Source: Candidatus Glassbacteria bacterium
GTDB taxonomy: Bacteria; Gemmatimonadota; Glassbacteria; GWA2-58-10
Reading direction: 5' to 3'
Length of the DNA: 59,015 nt
Assembly (NCBI GenBank): GCA_019456185.1
Contig: VRUH01000021.1
Location: forward strand, 1 to 59,015
Part shown: positions 1-8,859 of the stretch, piece by piece
How the letters are laid out: the number at the start of each line of letters is the position of its first letter
How positions within the stretch are numbered: the first letter of the stretch is position 1
Program-made: the position numbers and the translations under genes
Notes under the pieces: model-generated
The model's database searches: none
What the model was told of the DNA's origin: nothing
Seen by the model: the letters and a program-made list of their open reading frames with translations, nothing else

Positions 1-2
1 TG

Positions 3-374
3 TGGGGCCGGCGCCTGGCGGTCGAACGCATCCGTTACATCTCCCGGTTCTCCGACCACCTGATGCTGCTGTTGCTGGCGGCGATCGCGCTCAGCGGCCT
101 GACCCTCAAGTACGTCGCCCGGACCGACATCGTCGCCCTCAAAGAGTTCATCATCGGCCTCCTCACCCTCGACTGGCGACCGCTGCCCGCCGATCCCCTG
201 GTCCTGATCCATCTCGGGCTGGTCGTGGTGCTGATGGCGGTACTGCCGTTTTCCAAGCTGCTCCACATCCCGGGCGTCTTCTTCAGCCCGACGCTGAACC
301 AGATCGACGACCCGCGCGAGCGCCGCCGCGCCGCCCCCTGGGCGGCGGATCCGAACGCCCGGCGGCGGGGCTGA
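3..374 (+). CDS. dsrM: DsrM, C-terminal part (5' end outside window)
   Basis: Partial gene, open at the left edge. DsrM is the NarI-like cytochrome b subunit of the DsrMKJOP membrane complex, which exchanges electrons between the quinone pool and the cytoplasmic sulfite reductase/DsrC system. The visible 123 residues hold two hydrophobic segments (around LMLLLLAAIALSGLTL and LVLIHLGLVVVLMAVLPF). The Phe-Ser-Lys-Leu-Leu-His stretch after the second segment is typical of NarI/DsrM-type subunits. The tail is polar and Arg-rich. The gene stops 13 bases before dsrK. The identification rests mainly on the operon order that follows. Confidence 0.85.
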   Translation, partial: WGRRLAVERIRYISRFSDHLMLLLLAAIALSGLTLKYVARTDIVALKEFIIGLLTLDWRPLPADPLVLIHLGLVVVLMAVLPFSKLLHIPGVFFSPTLNQIDDPRERRRAAPWAADPNARRRG

Positions 375-387
375 ACGGGAGCCGTCC

Positions 388-1884
388 GTGGCCAGAGAAC
401 GATACCAAGCCCCCGAACTGAAGGACTTCCTGGAGCTCCCCGCCCTCCGGGAAGGGGCCACGGCCCACCTCAAGCCCTACCCCGCCTCGCCCGAGCACCA
501 GCATGCCCTGGGCTTTCCCGGCGAACTGGTCGACGGCTGGCAGGACGCGGCCGCCGCCAAGCTGGGCGAGCTGCTGGGCCGGTACCGTTCCCTGGAGGTG
601 TTCCTGGATTCCTGCGTCGAGTGCGGGGCGTGCGCCGACAAGTGCCAGTTCTTTCTCGGCTCCGGCGACCCCCGGAACATGCCGGTGGCCCGCGCCGACC
701 TGCTGCGCCGGCTCTACCGCTGGCACTTCACGGCCTCCGGCCGCCTGGCTCCCGAGCTGGTCGATGCGGCGCCGATGAGCGAGGAAATGCTGAACGACTG
801 GTACGTCTACTTCCACCAGTGTTCCCAATGCCGCCGCTGTTCGGTGTTCTGTCCCTTCGGCATCGACACCGCCGAGATCTCGATGGCGGCGCGCGAGATC
901 ATGAACCACATCGGAGTCGGCCAGAAGTACGTCAACGAGGTGCTGGGCAAGGTCCACAAGATCGGCAACAACCTGGGCCTGCCGGGGCCGGCGCTGGTCA
1001 ACACCCTCGAGGAGCTGGAGGAGGAGGTCAAGGAGAGCACCGGCGTTAACGTCCGGTTCCCCCTCGACGAAGCCGGCGCCGAGGTCCTGCTGGTCACCCC
1101 CTCGGCCGATTTCTTCGCCGAGCCCCACGTCGACGGCCTGATCGGCTACGCCAAGGTTTTCCACCAGGCCGGCATCCGCTGGACGCTCAGCAACCATGCC
1201 TCCGAGGCCGGCAACTTCGGCATGTTCATCGGCTCCTACACGCAGATGCGCAAGGTCGCCATGCGGATCCGCGAGGCGGCCCTGGAGCTCGGGGTCCGGC
1301 GCATCGTCTTCGGCGAATGCGGCCACGCCTGGCGGGTCGCCTACAACTTCCTCAACACCCTGGCCGGGCCGTGGGACTTCCTGGACCCCGGCTATCCGGT
1401 GCCCCAGCACATCTTCGAGGTCACCCACGAGTTGATCGGGCGGGGCGCCCTCGCCCTGGACCCCTCGGCCAACGACCGCATGACGGTGACCTATCACGAT
1501 TCGTGCAACATCGCGCGCGCCTCGCGGATGGGCGACAGGCCGGGCGGCCAGTTCCACATTCCCCGCCAGGTGATCAAGGCCAGCGTCAACCGGTTCGTCG
1601 AGATGAACCCCGCCACCACCTTCGAGAAGACCTTCTGCTGCGGCGGCGGCGGCGGCCTCCTGACCGACGAGCTGATGGAGATCCGGATCCAGGGGGCGCT
1701 GCCGCGGATGCAGGCCCTCAAGGACGTGGTGGACAACGACGGGGTTACCCACATGGTCGCCGTGTGCGCCATCTGCAAGGCCCAGTTCACCGGCGTGCTG
1801 CCCTATTACGACTTCGATCCCGAGATGATCGTCAGCGGCCACCAGCTGGTCGGCAACGCCATCCGGCTGGGCACCAAGGAGTGA
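388..1884 (+). CDS. dsrK: DsrK, HdrD-like iron-sulfur subunit
   Basis: 498 aa, GTG start 13 bases after dsrM. DsrK is the cytoplasmic catalytic-type subunit of DsrMKJOP, related to heterodisulfide reductase HdrD, and is thought to act on the DsrC disulfide/trisulfide. Two 4Fe-4S motifs are visible: CVECGACADKC (about residues 72-82) and CSQCRRCSVFCP (about 149-160). The C-terminal half has the CCG-type cluster-binding elements HDSCN, FCCGGGGG and CAICK. Length and motif order fit the family. It is translated with dsrM and dsrL (6-base gap downstream), as expected for the M-K pair. Confidence 0.95.
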   Translation: MARERYQAPELKDFLELPALREGATAHLKPYPASPEHQHALGFPGELVDGWQDAAAAKLGELLGRYRSLEVFLDSCVECGACADKCQFFLGSGDPRNMPVARADLLRRLYRWHFTASGRLAPELVDAAPMSEEMLNDWYVYFHQCSQCRRCSVFCPFGIDTAEISMAAREIMNHIGVGQKYVNEVLGKVHKIGNNLGLPGPALVNTLEELEEEVKESTGVNVRFPLDEAGAEVLLVTPSADFFAEPHVDGLIGYAKVFHQAGIRWTLSNHASEAGNFGMFIGSYTQMRKVAMRIREAALELGVRRIVFGECGHAWRVAYNFLNTLAGPWDFLDPGYPVPQHIFEVTHELIGRGALALDPSANDRMTVTYHDSCNIARASRMGDRPGGQFHIPRQVIKASVNRFVEMNPATTFEKTFCCGGGGGLLTDELMEIRIQGALPRMQALKDVVDNDGVTHMVAVCAICKAQFTGVLPYYDFDPEMIVSGHQLVGNAIRLGTKE

Positions 1885-1889
1885 CGGTA

Positions 1890-3671
1890 ATGGCCGATTC
1901 CGCCCTGACCTACCGCCGCTACCGGGACGGCGACGACAGTCCCGGCGAATGGCGCGAATGGATCGTCGTCGGCGGCGAATCCGATCTCTGTCCGACCTAT
2001 GTCCACCGCACCCCGCCGTGCCAGGGGAACTGTCCCTCCGGCCACGACGTACGCGGCTGGCTCAACATCGTGCGCGGCCTCGACACCCCTCCCGAAGGCG
2101 TCTCGTGGCAGGAATACGCCTTCCGCCGGATGACCGACGCCAACCCCTTCCCGGCGCTGATGGGCCGCTGTTGCCCGGCGCCCTGCGAGGACGGCTGCAA
2201 CCGCAACCAGGTGGAGGACCACGTCGGCATCAACGCGGTGGAGCACTATATCGGCGACTTCGCCCTCGAGGCCGGCCTTGCCTTTCCGCCGCCGGAACGC
2301 GAGACCAACAAGAGGGTCGCCGTCGTCGGCGGCGGCCCGGCCGGCCTGTCGTGCGCCTACCAGCTCCGCCGGATGGGCCATGCCCCGGTCGTCTTCGAGG
2401 CCAACGCCAAGCTCGGCGGCATGCTCCAGTACGGGCTCTCCACCCACCGTTGCCCGCGTCCGGTGGTCGATGCCGAGATCAAGCGCATCCTCGACATGGG
2501 GATCGAGGTCCGCGTCGCGACGCGAATCGGCGTTGATGTCTCCGCCGACCGGCTTGACGCGGAGTTCGAGGCCGTCTTCTGGGGCATCGGCGCCCAGGCC
2601 GGACGGCCCCTGCCGTGCCCCGGCGCCGAGGCCGCCAACTGCATCGACGGCCTGGCCTTCCTGCGCGCCGTCAACCTGGGCCAGACCACCCGTCTTCCGG
2701 GCAAGGTGCTGGTTATCGGCGGCGGCGACACGGCGCTCGACTGCGCGGCGGTGTCGATACGGCTCGGCGTCGAGGCGGCCATCGTCTACCGCCGCTCCAT
2801 GGCGCGGGCGCCGGCGGCGAGCGATGACATCGAAGACGTGATCGCCGAAGGCGTCGAGTGGCGCCAGGAGCTGGCCCCGGTCGAGGTCATGCGGGGCGAG
2901 GACGGCCTGGCCACCGCCCTGCGCGTGGTCCCGGTGGAGTGGATCGACAACAAGAAGATGGTGCCCCGCGACGGCGAGGAGTTCGACATCCCGTGCGCGA
3001 TGATCGTCGCCGCCACCGGCCAGCGGATGGACCTCGCCGGGATCGAGCGCCTGGACAACGGCGAGGGCTGGATCGATTTCGACAAGGTTTTCGGGATCGC
3101 GGGCCGGCCGGGCCATTTCGTCGGCGGCGACGCCATCGCCCCGGGGCTGCTGACGACGGCGATCGGCCACGGCTGGAAGGCCGCCGAGGGCATCGACGCC
3201 TATCTCCGCGGCGAGGAGCCGGCGCGCCGGCCGAGGGTCGATGTCCATCGTTTCGAATTCCCCCGCGCCGGGGGCGCCGACCTCACGCTCCACAACCTCG
3301 AGGACCGCGCGTCAGTCGAGACCGTCGGCCACGACAACCTGTTCCTCGGCCATTTCACCTATGGGGAACGCAACCGGCGCCGGCGCGTGGAGATCGCCGC
3401 CGAGGCCCTGGTCGGCAACTTCGACAACCGGCTCATCGCCCTTGACGAGGAACAGGCGGTCGCCGAGGCCGGGCGCTGCATGGACTGCGGGTTGTGCCTG
3501 GAGTGCGACAACTGCGTCATCTACTGTCCCCGGGACGCGGTGTCCCGGGTGGCCAAGGACCGGCGGACCATGGGCCGCTACGTGGAGACCGACTACGGCG
3601 CCTGCATCGGCTGCCACATCTGCATGGACGTCTGCCCCAGCGGCTACATCCAGATGGGGTTGGGCGGATGA
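1890..3671 (+). CDS. dsrL: DsrL, NAD(P)H:acceptor oxidoreductase
   Basis: 593 aa. The frame is open far upstream into dsrK, but the ATG at 1890, just after the dsrK stop, is the natural start. It resembles the small subunit of glutamate synthase with an added ferredoxin end. Cysteine clusters CQGNCPSG and GRCCPAPCEDGC are near the N-terminus. A FAD-binding motif (VVGGGPAGLSCAYQL) and an NAD(P)H-binding motif (VIGGGDTALDCA) follow. Two C-terminal 4Fe-4S motifs read CMDCGLCLECDNC and CIGCHICMDVCP. DsrL is typical of organisms that run Dsr in the oxidative direction, where it passes electrons from sulfite reductase to NAD+, so it supports a sulfur-oxidising lifestyle. The stop overlaps dsrJ (ATGA). 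Confidence 0.93.
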   Translation: MADSALTYRRYRDGDDSPGEWREWIVVGGESDLCPTYVHRTPPCQGNCPSGHDVRGWLNIVRGLDTPPEGVSWQEYAFRRMTDANPFPALMGRCCPAPCEDGCNRNQVEDHVGINAVEHYIGDFALEAGLAFPPPERETNKRVAVVGGGPAGLSCAYQLRRMGHAPVVFEANAKLGGMLQYGLSTHRCPRPVVDAEIKRILDMGIEVRVATRIGVDVSADRLDAEFEAVFWGIGAQAGRPLPCPGAEAANCIDGLAFLRAVNLGQTTRLPGKVLVIGGGDTALDCAAVSIRLGVEAAIVYRRSMARAPAASDDIEDVIAEGVEWRQELAPVEVMRGEDGLATALRVVPVEWIDNKKMVPRDGEEFDIPCAMIVAATGQRMDLAGIERLDNGEGWIDFDKVFGIAGRPGHFVGGDAIAPGLLTTAIGHGWKAAEGIDAYLRGEEPARRPRVDVHRFEFPRAGGADLTLHNLEDRASVETVGHDNLFLGHFTYGERNRRRRVEIAAEALVGNFDNRLIALDEEQAVAEAGRCMDCGLCLECDNCVIYCPRDAVSRVAKDRRTMGRYVETDYGACIGCHICMDVCPSGYIQMGLGG

Positions 3672-4021
3672 ACCCGCTCCGCGTCCTTCCCGCCGTCGCC
3701 GCGGCGGCGTTGCTGTGGGCGGCGTTGCTGTGGGCGGCGTCGGCCGAGGGCGAGGAGGGGAAATGCGTCGCCCCGGTGGACGTCATGCGCCGCTACCATA
3801 TGGATTTACTCTTCCACCAGCGCGACGACACCGTGCGCCGGGGCATCCGCGACGGTCGCTACTCCCTCAAGGGCTGTGTCTCCTGTCACGCCGTTCCCGA
3901 CCCGGCCGCCGGCGGGGAACCGACCGTCCGTCCCTTCTGCGAGACCTGCCATGCCTACGTGGCGGTCCGCATCGACTGCTTCCAGTGCCACACCGCCAAG
4001 CCGGGGAGGCCGGGCAGATGA
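3668..4021 (+). CDS. dsrJ: DsrJ, periplasmic triheme cytochrome c
   Basis: 117 aa, starting at an ATG that overlaps the dsrL stop. A signal peptide or membrane anchor (PAVAAAALLWAALLWAASA) is followed by a small periplasmic domain. Three heme-binding motifs CVSCH, CETCH and CFQCH give the expected three c-type hemes. DsrJ is the periplasmic cytochrome subunit of DsrMKJOP. An N-terminal 12-bp in-frame duplication (GCGTTGCTGTGG twice) lengthens the hydrophobic segment. The stop overlaps dsrO by four bases. Confidence 0.95.
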   Translation: MNPLRVLPAVAAAALLWAALLWAASAEGEEGKCVAPVDVMRRYHMDLLFHQRDDTVRRGIRDGRYSLKGCVSCHAVPDPAAGGEPTVRPFCETCHAYVAVRIDCFQCHTAKPGRPGR

Positions 4022-4704
4022 ACCGCCGCCGCCGGAGGCTGGTCGGCGCCATCGCCGGCATTGCCCTGGCCCCGGGGATGGTCCTGGTCGCCCCGGCCGG
4101 CGCGGTCTCGGCCAGGGTGCGCTGGGGGCTGCTCATCGACACCACAAAGTGCAAGGACGGCTGCCAGACCTGCGTCGAGGCCTGCCGGAACGAGAACGGC
4201 TGGCGGCAAAGCGGCGATATCGACACCGACCCGCAATGGATCCGCATCGTTACCGTAAGCGACCGCCAGGGCGGCGCGACCCGCCGCCTGCCGGTGATGT
4301 GCCAGCACTGCCGCCGTCCGTCCTGCGTCGACGTCTGCCCCACCGGCGCCTCGTTCAAGCGGGCCGACAACGTGGTCCTGGTCGACAAGCACATCTGCAT
4401 CGGCTGCCGCTACTGCATGATGGCCTGTCCGTACAAGGCGCGGTCCTTCGTCTTCTCCGAGGTCGAGGACCAGAAGCCTCACGCCCCGCGCGGCAAGGGG
4501 ACCGTGGAATCGTGCACCCTGTGCGTCCACCGCATCGACGACGGCCGCATCCCGGCCTGCGTCGAGGCCTGTCCCGGCGCGCTGACCTTCGGCGACCTCT
4601 ACGACCCCGACAGCGCCATCTCCCGGCAGGCCTCCCGCCACCTCGCCACCCGCATCCGGGCCGACCTGGGCCTCGAGCCCGGCGTCCTCTACCTGGGTTT
4701 GTGA
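4018..4704 (+). CDS. dsrO: DsrO, periplasmic ferredoxin-like subunit
   Basis: 228 aa. The N-terminus is Arg-rich followed by a hydrophobic stretch (RRRRRLVGAIAGIALAPG), consistent with a twin-arginine signal. The mature part has several Cys motifs of the DmsB/NrfC type: CKDGCQTCVEAC, CQHCRRPSCVDVCP, CIGCRYCMMACP and a final CTLC...CVEACP. DsrO transfers electrons between DsrJ and the membrane subunit DsrP. It overlaps dsrJ by four bases and ends 18 bases before dsrP, with a Shine-Dalgarno sequence (AGGGAGGAGG) in between. Confidence 0.95.
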   Translation: MNRRRRRLVGAIAGIALAPGMVLVAPAGAVSARVRWGLLIDTTKCKDGCQTCVEACRNENGWRQSGDIDTDPQWIRIVTVSDRQGGATRRLPVMCQHCRRPSCVDVCPTGASFKRADNVVLVDKHICIGCRYCMMACPYKARSFVFSEVEDQKPHAPRGKGTVESCTLCVHRIDDGRIPACVEACPGALTFGDLYDPDSAISRQASRHLATRIRADLGLEPGVLYLGL

Positions 4705-4722
4705 AGGGAGGAGGACGGGACC

Positions 4723-5913
4723 ATGAAACGCTTCGTCTACCGGCAGATCGCGGGCCGCGGCGGCGACTACGTGACCCTGCTCTTCTGGCTGTTCCTGTTC
4801 GTCGCCGCCGGCCTCGGCGCCGCCTGGTACGTCGATGACCAGGGCCACCAAGTCACCGGGATGACCAACCAGGTGGTGTGGACCCTGCCCCACGTGGTCT
4901 CGGTGTTCCTGATCCTGGCCGCCGCCGGGTCGTTCAACGTGGTCACCATCTCGCGGCTGTTCGGGCGTCGGGCCTACTGGCCGCTGGCCCGTCTCTCGGG
5001 ACTGCTGGCGGTGGCCCTGCTGGCCGGCGGGCTGTTCGTGCTGGTGCTGGACCTGGGACGGCCCGACCGCCTGTGGGTGGCGATGAGCCACTTCAACTTC
5101 AAATCGACGCTGGCCTCGAACATCTTCCGCTACGCCGGCTTCGTGGCCGCCATCGGCGTCTTCCTGTGGACGGTGATGGAACCGCGGATGAGTCGCTACA
5201 GCCGGGCGGCCTGCCTGGTCGGGTTCCTGTTCGGCATCTCCCTGAGCACCGGGATCGGCCTCGAATTCGGCTTCCTGGCGGCCCGCGAGGCCTTCGATTC
5301 GGCGCTTCTGGCGCCGATGTTCGTGTCCCTCTCGCTGGTCCTCGGCCTGGCCGTCTTCATCCTGGTCCTGACGGCCTGTCATGTCTGGAGCCGCCGGCCC
5401 TTGGGGAAGACCGTGGTGCGCCGCCTGGGGAACCTGCTCGGGGTGCTGGTCGGCGTGGTGCTGTATTTCACCGTCGTCCACCACCTGACGACCCCGTACG
5501 CCGCCGAACATCGGGGCATCGAACGTTTCATCCTGCTCGAAGGCGGCGTTTACACGGCCCTGTTCTGGGCCGGTCAGGTGGCGCTCGGGGGGCTGGCCCC
5601 GCTGTTCCTGATCTACTATCCGAGGACCGCCGGCTCGCTGGGGGCGGTCGTCGTCTCGGCGCTGCTGGTGGTGATCGGAGGCCTGGCCCAGATCTACGTC
5701 CTGATCATCGGCGGCCAGGCCTATCCCATGGTCCTGTTCCCGGGGATGGTGGAGGCCAGCGTCATCGACGGCCATATCAACGCCTACGCCCCCAGCCTGC
5801 CGGAAGCGGCCCTCGGGGCGGGCGGGGTCGCCTTGGCCCTGGCCATCGTCGCGGTGGCGGTCAAGGTCCTGCCGCTGCTGCCCGAAAGCCTGGCCGACGA
5901 ACCCGCCGAGTGA
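4723..5913 (+). CDS. dsrP: DsrP, NrfD-like membrane subunit
   Basis: 396 aa, very hydrophobic with roughly ten membrane segments, in the NrfD/PsrC family. DsrP is the second quinone-reactive membrane subunit of DsrMKJOP and partners with DsrO. Recognisable stretches include LLFWLFLFVAAGLGAAWY near the start and GGQAYPMVLFPGM near the C-terminus, the latter typical of DsrP/HmeB proteins. It follows dsrO directly and ends 3 bases before the dsrN remnant. Confidence 0.93.
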   Translation: MKRFVYRQIAGRGGDYVTLLFWLFLFVAAGLGAAWYVDDQGHQVTGMTNQVVWTLPHVVSVFLILAAAGSFNVVTISRLFGRRAYWPLARLSGLLAVALLAGGLFVLVLDLGRPDRLWVAMSHFNFKSTLASNIFRYAGFVAAIGVFLWTVMEPRMSRYSRAACLVGFLFGISLSTGIGLEFGFLAAREAFDSALLAPMFVSLSLVLGLAVFILVLTACHVWSRRPLGKTVVRRLGNLLGVLVGVVLYFTVVHHLTTPYAAEHRGIERFILLEGGVYTALFWAGQVALGGLAPLFLIYYPRTAGSLGAVVVSALLVVIGGLAQIYVLIIGGQAYPMVLFPGMVEASVIDGHINAYAPSLPEAALGAGGVALALAIVAVAVKVLPLLPESLADEPAE

Positions 5914-5916
5914 ACC

Positions 5917-6306
5917 ATGGCCCACCTCTACATATCGGCGGCCCACAAATCGTCGGGCAAGACCGTCGTCACGACGGGCCTGTGCGCCGCCATCAAGAAA
6001 CGCGGCCTTGCCGTCCAGCCCTTCAAGAAGGGTCCCGACTACATCGATCCCATGTGGCTGGGCGCGGCCGCCGGGTGCCCCGATATTCGCGCCGCCATCG
6101 ACGGCGGGCTGCCGGCCTATGTAGCTTCGCAAATCTCATATGTCGAGGGATCATTGGCGATATCTACTATCATACTGCCGATCCAACGCCCGCACGTAAA
6201 ATGTGCTCCACACCTTCTTGCTGAGCGGATGAAGCCAGTCGGCCTCTGCCTCCGCGAAGCCGGGCTGGGGGAGTTGGTCTCCTACTGCCAGGCCAGATGG
6301 GAATAA
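5917..6306 (+). pseudogene. dsrN: dsrN remnant (siroheme amidase-like), truncated
   Basis: The first 60-66 codons match DsrN/CobB-type glutamine amidotransferases: start [16 protein letters not shown] with a P-loop (HKSSGKT), then [13 protein letters not shown]. DsrN amidates siroheme to give siroamide, the sulfite reductase prosthetic group. The family is normally about 450 aa or more, but here homology stops near 6115-6120. The frame then continues into unrelated, less GC-rich sequence and ends at 6306 inside a hairpin. No glutaminase domain is present. This is a broken gene rather than a short functional protein; the sequence downstream of the break was not recognised. Confidence 0.8.
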
Positions 6307-6322
6307 GCAATCCCATCTGGCC
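6291..6322. terminator. 12-bp hairpin between convergent genes
   Basis: Perfect inverted repeat: GGCCAGATGGGA at 6291-6302, 8-base loop, TCCCATCTGGCC at 6311-6322. It lies between the plus-strand dsr remnant and the convergent rhodanese gene, where a bidirectional terminator is expected. No long T-run follows on either strand, so termination is inferred from position and stem strength. Confidence 0.6.
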
Positions 6323-6352
6323 CCAATGCTTTCTGTAACGCCGAAACGGGAA

Positions 6353-7375
6353 CTACTTCTTGGCAGCGGCCTCGATAGTCTTGACCTTCTTCTCGAGCGC
6401 CTTGATTTTCTTGTTGACGCCGGCGAAGTTGTACCACTGCTCGCCAGCAACGGGATAATCCAGCTGGGAGCCGTAGACTCGCCATGATTCATCCCAGTTC
6501 GCGGGGTCCTTGAACCCGAGCAGCCTGAGTTGCAGGTAGGTCATGGTCGAGCGCGTTCCCGTCTGGCAGTAGGCGACGGTGCGCTTGTTCTTGTCCAGGG
6601 ACGCGAATTTCTCCGCCACCACGTTGGGGTCGAAGTAAGAGATCGGCCCCATCTTCCCTGTCTTCGGATCCTTCGCCTGGGCCAGGGTGTCCAGATGCGA
6701 GACATTGAGGTCCGTGTTGGGGACGCGACCGCCCCGGATCGCCCGTATGTCCTTTCCTACGAACTCGGCCTTGGTCCGGGAATCGAGAAGCTGCACGTCT
6801 TTCAAGCTCCCCGTGGCGATCCGCAAAATCTCCTCGGTTTCGCTATAGGCGCTGGCTTTCACGTTGGCCTTGAAGGTGGCTGCCTTCCTGATGGTCGGCT
6901 TGGCTTCGAGACGGTTGCCCGCCTTGCGCCATGCGTCCAGGCCGCCGTTGAGGACATGGGCCTTGTCGTGGCCGAGATATTCGAGAATCCAGAATCCAAC
7001 CGTGGCGTCGGTTATGGTTCCAATACCGTCATAATAGAATACCACATGGGTGTCGTTGCCGATGCCCACCTTTCCCAGGAGACTCTCGTATTTTGAAATG
7101 TTCCGAAAGGCTCTGGCGGTGACGTCCCTGAGCGCCTTCTTGCACCGCTTGCCGAGGCTTATGGCGCCGGGGATATGGCCTTTGGCGTAGGCCTTCAGGG
7201 CCCTGCAGTCGATGACCGCCCAATCCGCCTTGCCGATGTTCTGTTTCAGGGTTTCCGCCGACAACAGCAGATCGGGGTTCGCCCATTCCGCGGCCTTGAC
7301 CGTTGCGCTCCAACCTAACAACGAAAGAGCCATAACGCCGGCGGCGAAAGTCCGCCAAATAGATAGCTTGATCAT
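6353..7375 (-). CDS. Secreted two-domain rhodanese sulfurtransferase
   Basis: 340 aa. The ATG at 7375 follows a strong Shine-Dalgarno (AGGAGGA) and begins a signal peptide (MIKLSIWRTFAAGVMALS...TVKAA), so the longer upstream frame was discarded. Two rhodanese domains follow. The first lacks an active-site Cys at the expected loop (FYYDGIG). The second keeps the active loop CQTGTRS, as in thiosulfate:cyanide-type sulfurtransferases where only the C-terminal domain is catalytic. The C-terminus is a Lys-rich helix (KKIKALEKKVKTIEAAAKK). A periplasmic role in thiosulfate or polysulfide metabolism fits the neighbouring dsr genes but is inferred. Confidence 0.88.
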   Translation of the reverse strand: MIKLSIWRTFAAGVMALSLLGWSATVKAAEWANPDLLLSAETLKQNIGKADWAVIDCRALKAYAKGHIPGAISLGKRCKKALRDVTARAFRNISKYESLLGKVGIGNDTHVVFYYDGIGTITDATVGFWILEYLGHDKAHVLNGGLDAWRKAGNRLEAKPTIRKAATFKANVKASAYSETEEILRIATGSLKDVQLLDSRTKAEFVGKDIRAIRGGRVPNTDLNVSHLDTLAQAKDPKTGKMGPISYFDPNVVAEKFASLDKNKRTVAYCQTGTRSTMTYLQLRLLGFKDPANWDESWRVYGSQLDYPVAGEQWYNFAGVNKKIKALEKKVKTIEAAAKK

Positions 7376-7854
7376 ACTTTTCCTCCTCTGTTTTGGACTC
7401 CGTTGACATTCCGCCTCTCCCCTGGCCCTCGATGCGGGGGCGGACGGTTTCATGACAACACTTTACCTGTTAGCCCTTCTTGACCGAGGGCTTAACGGTC
7501 TCGCAATAGAGCGGAATCGGTGATTCCCCTGTTGGCAAGGCGGGAGGCGCCCGAAACCAAGATACTGCATGGCACCTCCCCTTCCTGCCACAGGAAAGCA
7601 TGGCCACGCTCATGTGCGTTCACACAATGTATTTTCTCTTTAATATATTAGATTCTTCAATATTTCAACATTTCAAATGGAATTACCCATGCTCGCATCA
7701 GCTCGCGCCGCGGCTTTCCCTAACTCTCGACATCCTCAAGACCGACAAGGAACGGCCCCCGTCCTACTACTGAGCATCGATGCTACGCCGTCTTGCCGTG
7801 GCCGGCGCTGTTGGCAACCCACACCGGCTTCTATAGTATCGTTGTCATAGGACG
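7376..7854. other. Intergenic region between divergent genes
   Basis: 479 bases without a convincing gene. It separates the leftward rhodanese from the rightward glycosyltransferase and should hold both promoters. An AT-rich patch at about 7625-7680 (including TTTAATATATTAGATTC) stands out against GC-rich surroundings and is the likeliest promoter area. No defined -35/-10 pair, operator or RNA could be assigned. Confidence 0.4.
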
Positions 7855-8859
7855 ATGGCGCCATTTATCTCCTTAATAATTCCCAACCGCAACGGCGAAG
7901 CGACGATCGGACTATGCCTTGAAGCGGCCTTCGCGTCCAAGTACGAGCCCTTCGAGGTGATCGTCGTCGACGACCATTCCGAGGACGAGTCCATCGAGGT
8001 GATCGAACGGTTCCCTTGCAAGCTGATCCGCCTCGACCGGCATGGCGGAGCCTCGACCGCCAGGAATACCGGCGCCGCGTACAGCCGCGGCGAGGTTCTT
8101 TTCTTTACCGACGCCGATTGTCTTCTGGAAGAGGGCTCCCTCGCCGTTGCGGCGAGGTCTTTCTTATCGTACGGGCCCGGCGTCGTGATCGGGGGGACCT
8201 ACACCCAACAGCCCTACGACCAGGGCTTCTTCGGTCATTTTCAATCCATTTTCATCAACTACTCGGAGTGCAAGAACATCGACCAGGCCGACTATGCGGC
8301 CGCCCACGTGATGGTCATCGACTCCGAGACGTTCCGGAGGAACCGGGGCTTTCCGGAGGGTTTCCTGCCGGTGGCCGAGGATGTCGAGTTCAGCCACAGG
8401 CTGCGCCGGGCGGGATGCCGCATCGTCATAAACCCCCGCCTTCAGGTCCGTCACATCTTCAACTTTTCCCTCTACCGGTCCCTGCGCAATGCCGTCTTCA
8501 AGTCCATGAATTGGACCATTTATTCCATTAAGAACAGAGATGTCTTCGCAGATTCAGGAACAGCATCTACTGAATTAAAAACAAATGTCGCTTTCTTCTT
8601 TACTAATGTTACTCTACTACTATTGTATGTAATTTATAATAATTCCTTGATATTGTATTTGATGACCCTGCCTATTGCCGGCAGTCTATCGGTTAGCAGG
8701 GGCCTGATCATGGCGTTTTTCAAGGGTGGAGGGGGCGTCTTCGGGGTTGCGGCAGCGGCGTATTATCTGTTCTTGTATCCCCTGGCCGTAGGCGCCGGCG
8801 GCTTCGCCGGCGTCGTGCGATATCTCGCCTTCGGACACAGCCAACGAAAGGGCGGATGA
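7855..8859 (+). CDS. Family 2 glycosyltransferase, membrane anchored
   Basis: 334 aa. The N-terminal half is a GT-A fold of family GT2: start FISLIIPNRNGEATIG, VIVVDDHSEDES at about residue 40, and a DxD-type motif FFTDADC (about residues 84-90) that binds the nucleotide-sugar metal. The C-terminal third has two or three hydrophobic segments (around LLLLYVIYNNSLILYLM and AAAYYLFLYPLAVGAGG). This architecture is common for polysaccharide or lipid-linked sugar transferases. The stop overlaps the next gene (ATGA), indicating co-translation. The acceptor is unknown. A short AT-rich stretch (8570-8670) in the C-terminal part differs from the rest of the gene. Confidence 0.85.
   Translation: MAPFISLIIPNRNGEATIGLCLEAAFASKYEPFEVIVVDDHSEDESIEVIERFPCKLIRLDRHGGASTARNTGAAYSRGEVLFFTDADCLLEEGSLAVAARSFLSYGPGVVIGGTYTQQPYDQGFFGHFQSIFINYSECKNIDQADYAAAHVMVIDSETFRRNRGFPEGFLPVAEDVEFSHRLRRAGCRIVINPRLQVRHIFNFSLYRSLRNAVFKSMNWTIYSIKNRDVFADSGTASTELKTNVAFFFTNVTLLLLYVIYNNSLILYLMTLPIAGSLSVSRGLIMAFFKGGGGVFGVAAAAYYLFLYPLAVGAGGFAGVVRYLAFGHSQRKGG

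Noticed and set aside
283-1842. Long minus-strand open frame opposite dsrK
   Set aside because: It is the complement of a well-conserved gene in GC-rich DNA; the translation is Asp/Gly/His/Val-rich with no family signature.
1317-1889. Upstream extension of the dsrL frame
   Set aside because: It lies inside dsrK and its translation is Arg/Pro-rich without homology; the ATG at 1890 fits the family and the operon spacing.
3955-6132. 725-codon minus-strand open frame opposite dsrO and dsrP
   Set aside because: Shadow frame from high GC content; low-complexity Gln/Asp/Gly-rich translation, and both sense genes have clear motifs.
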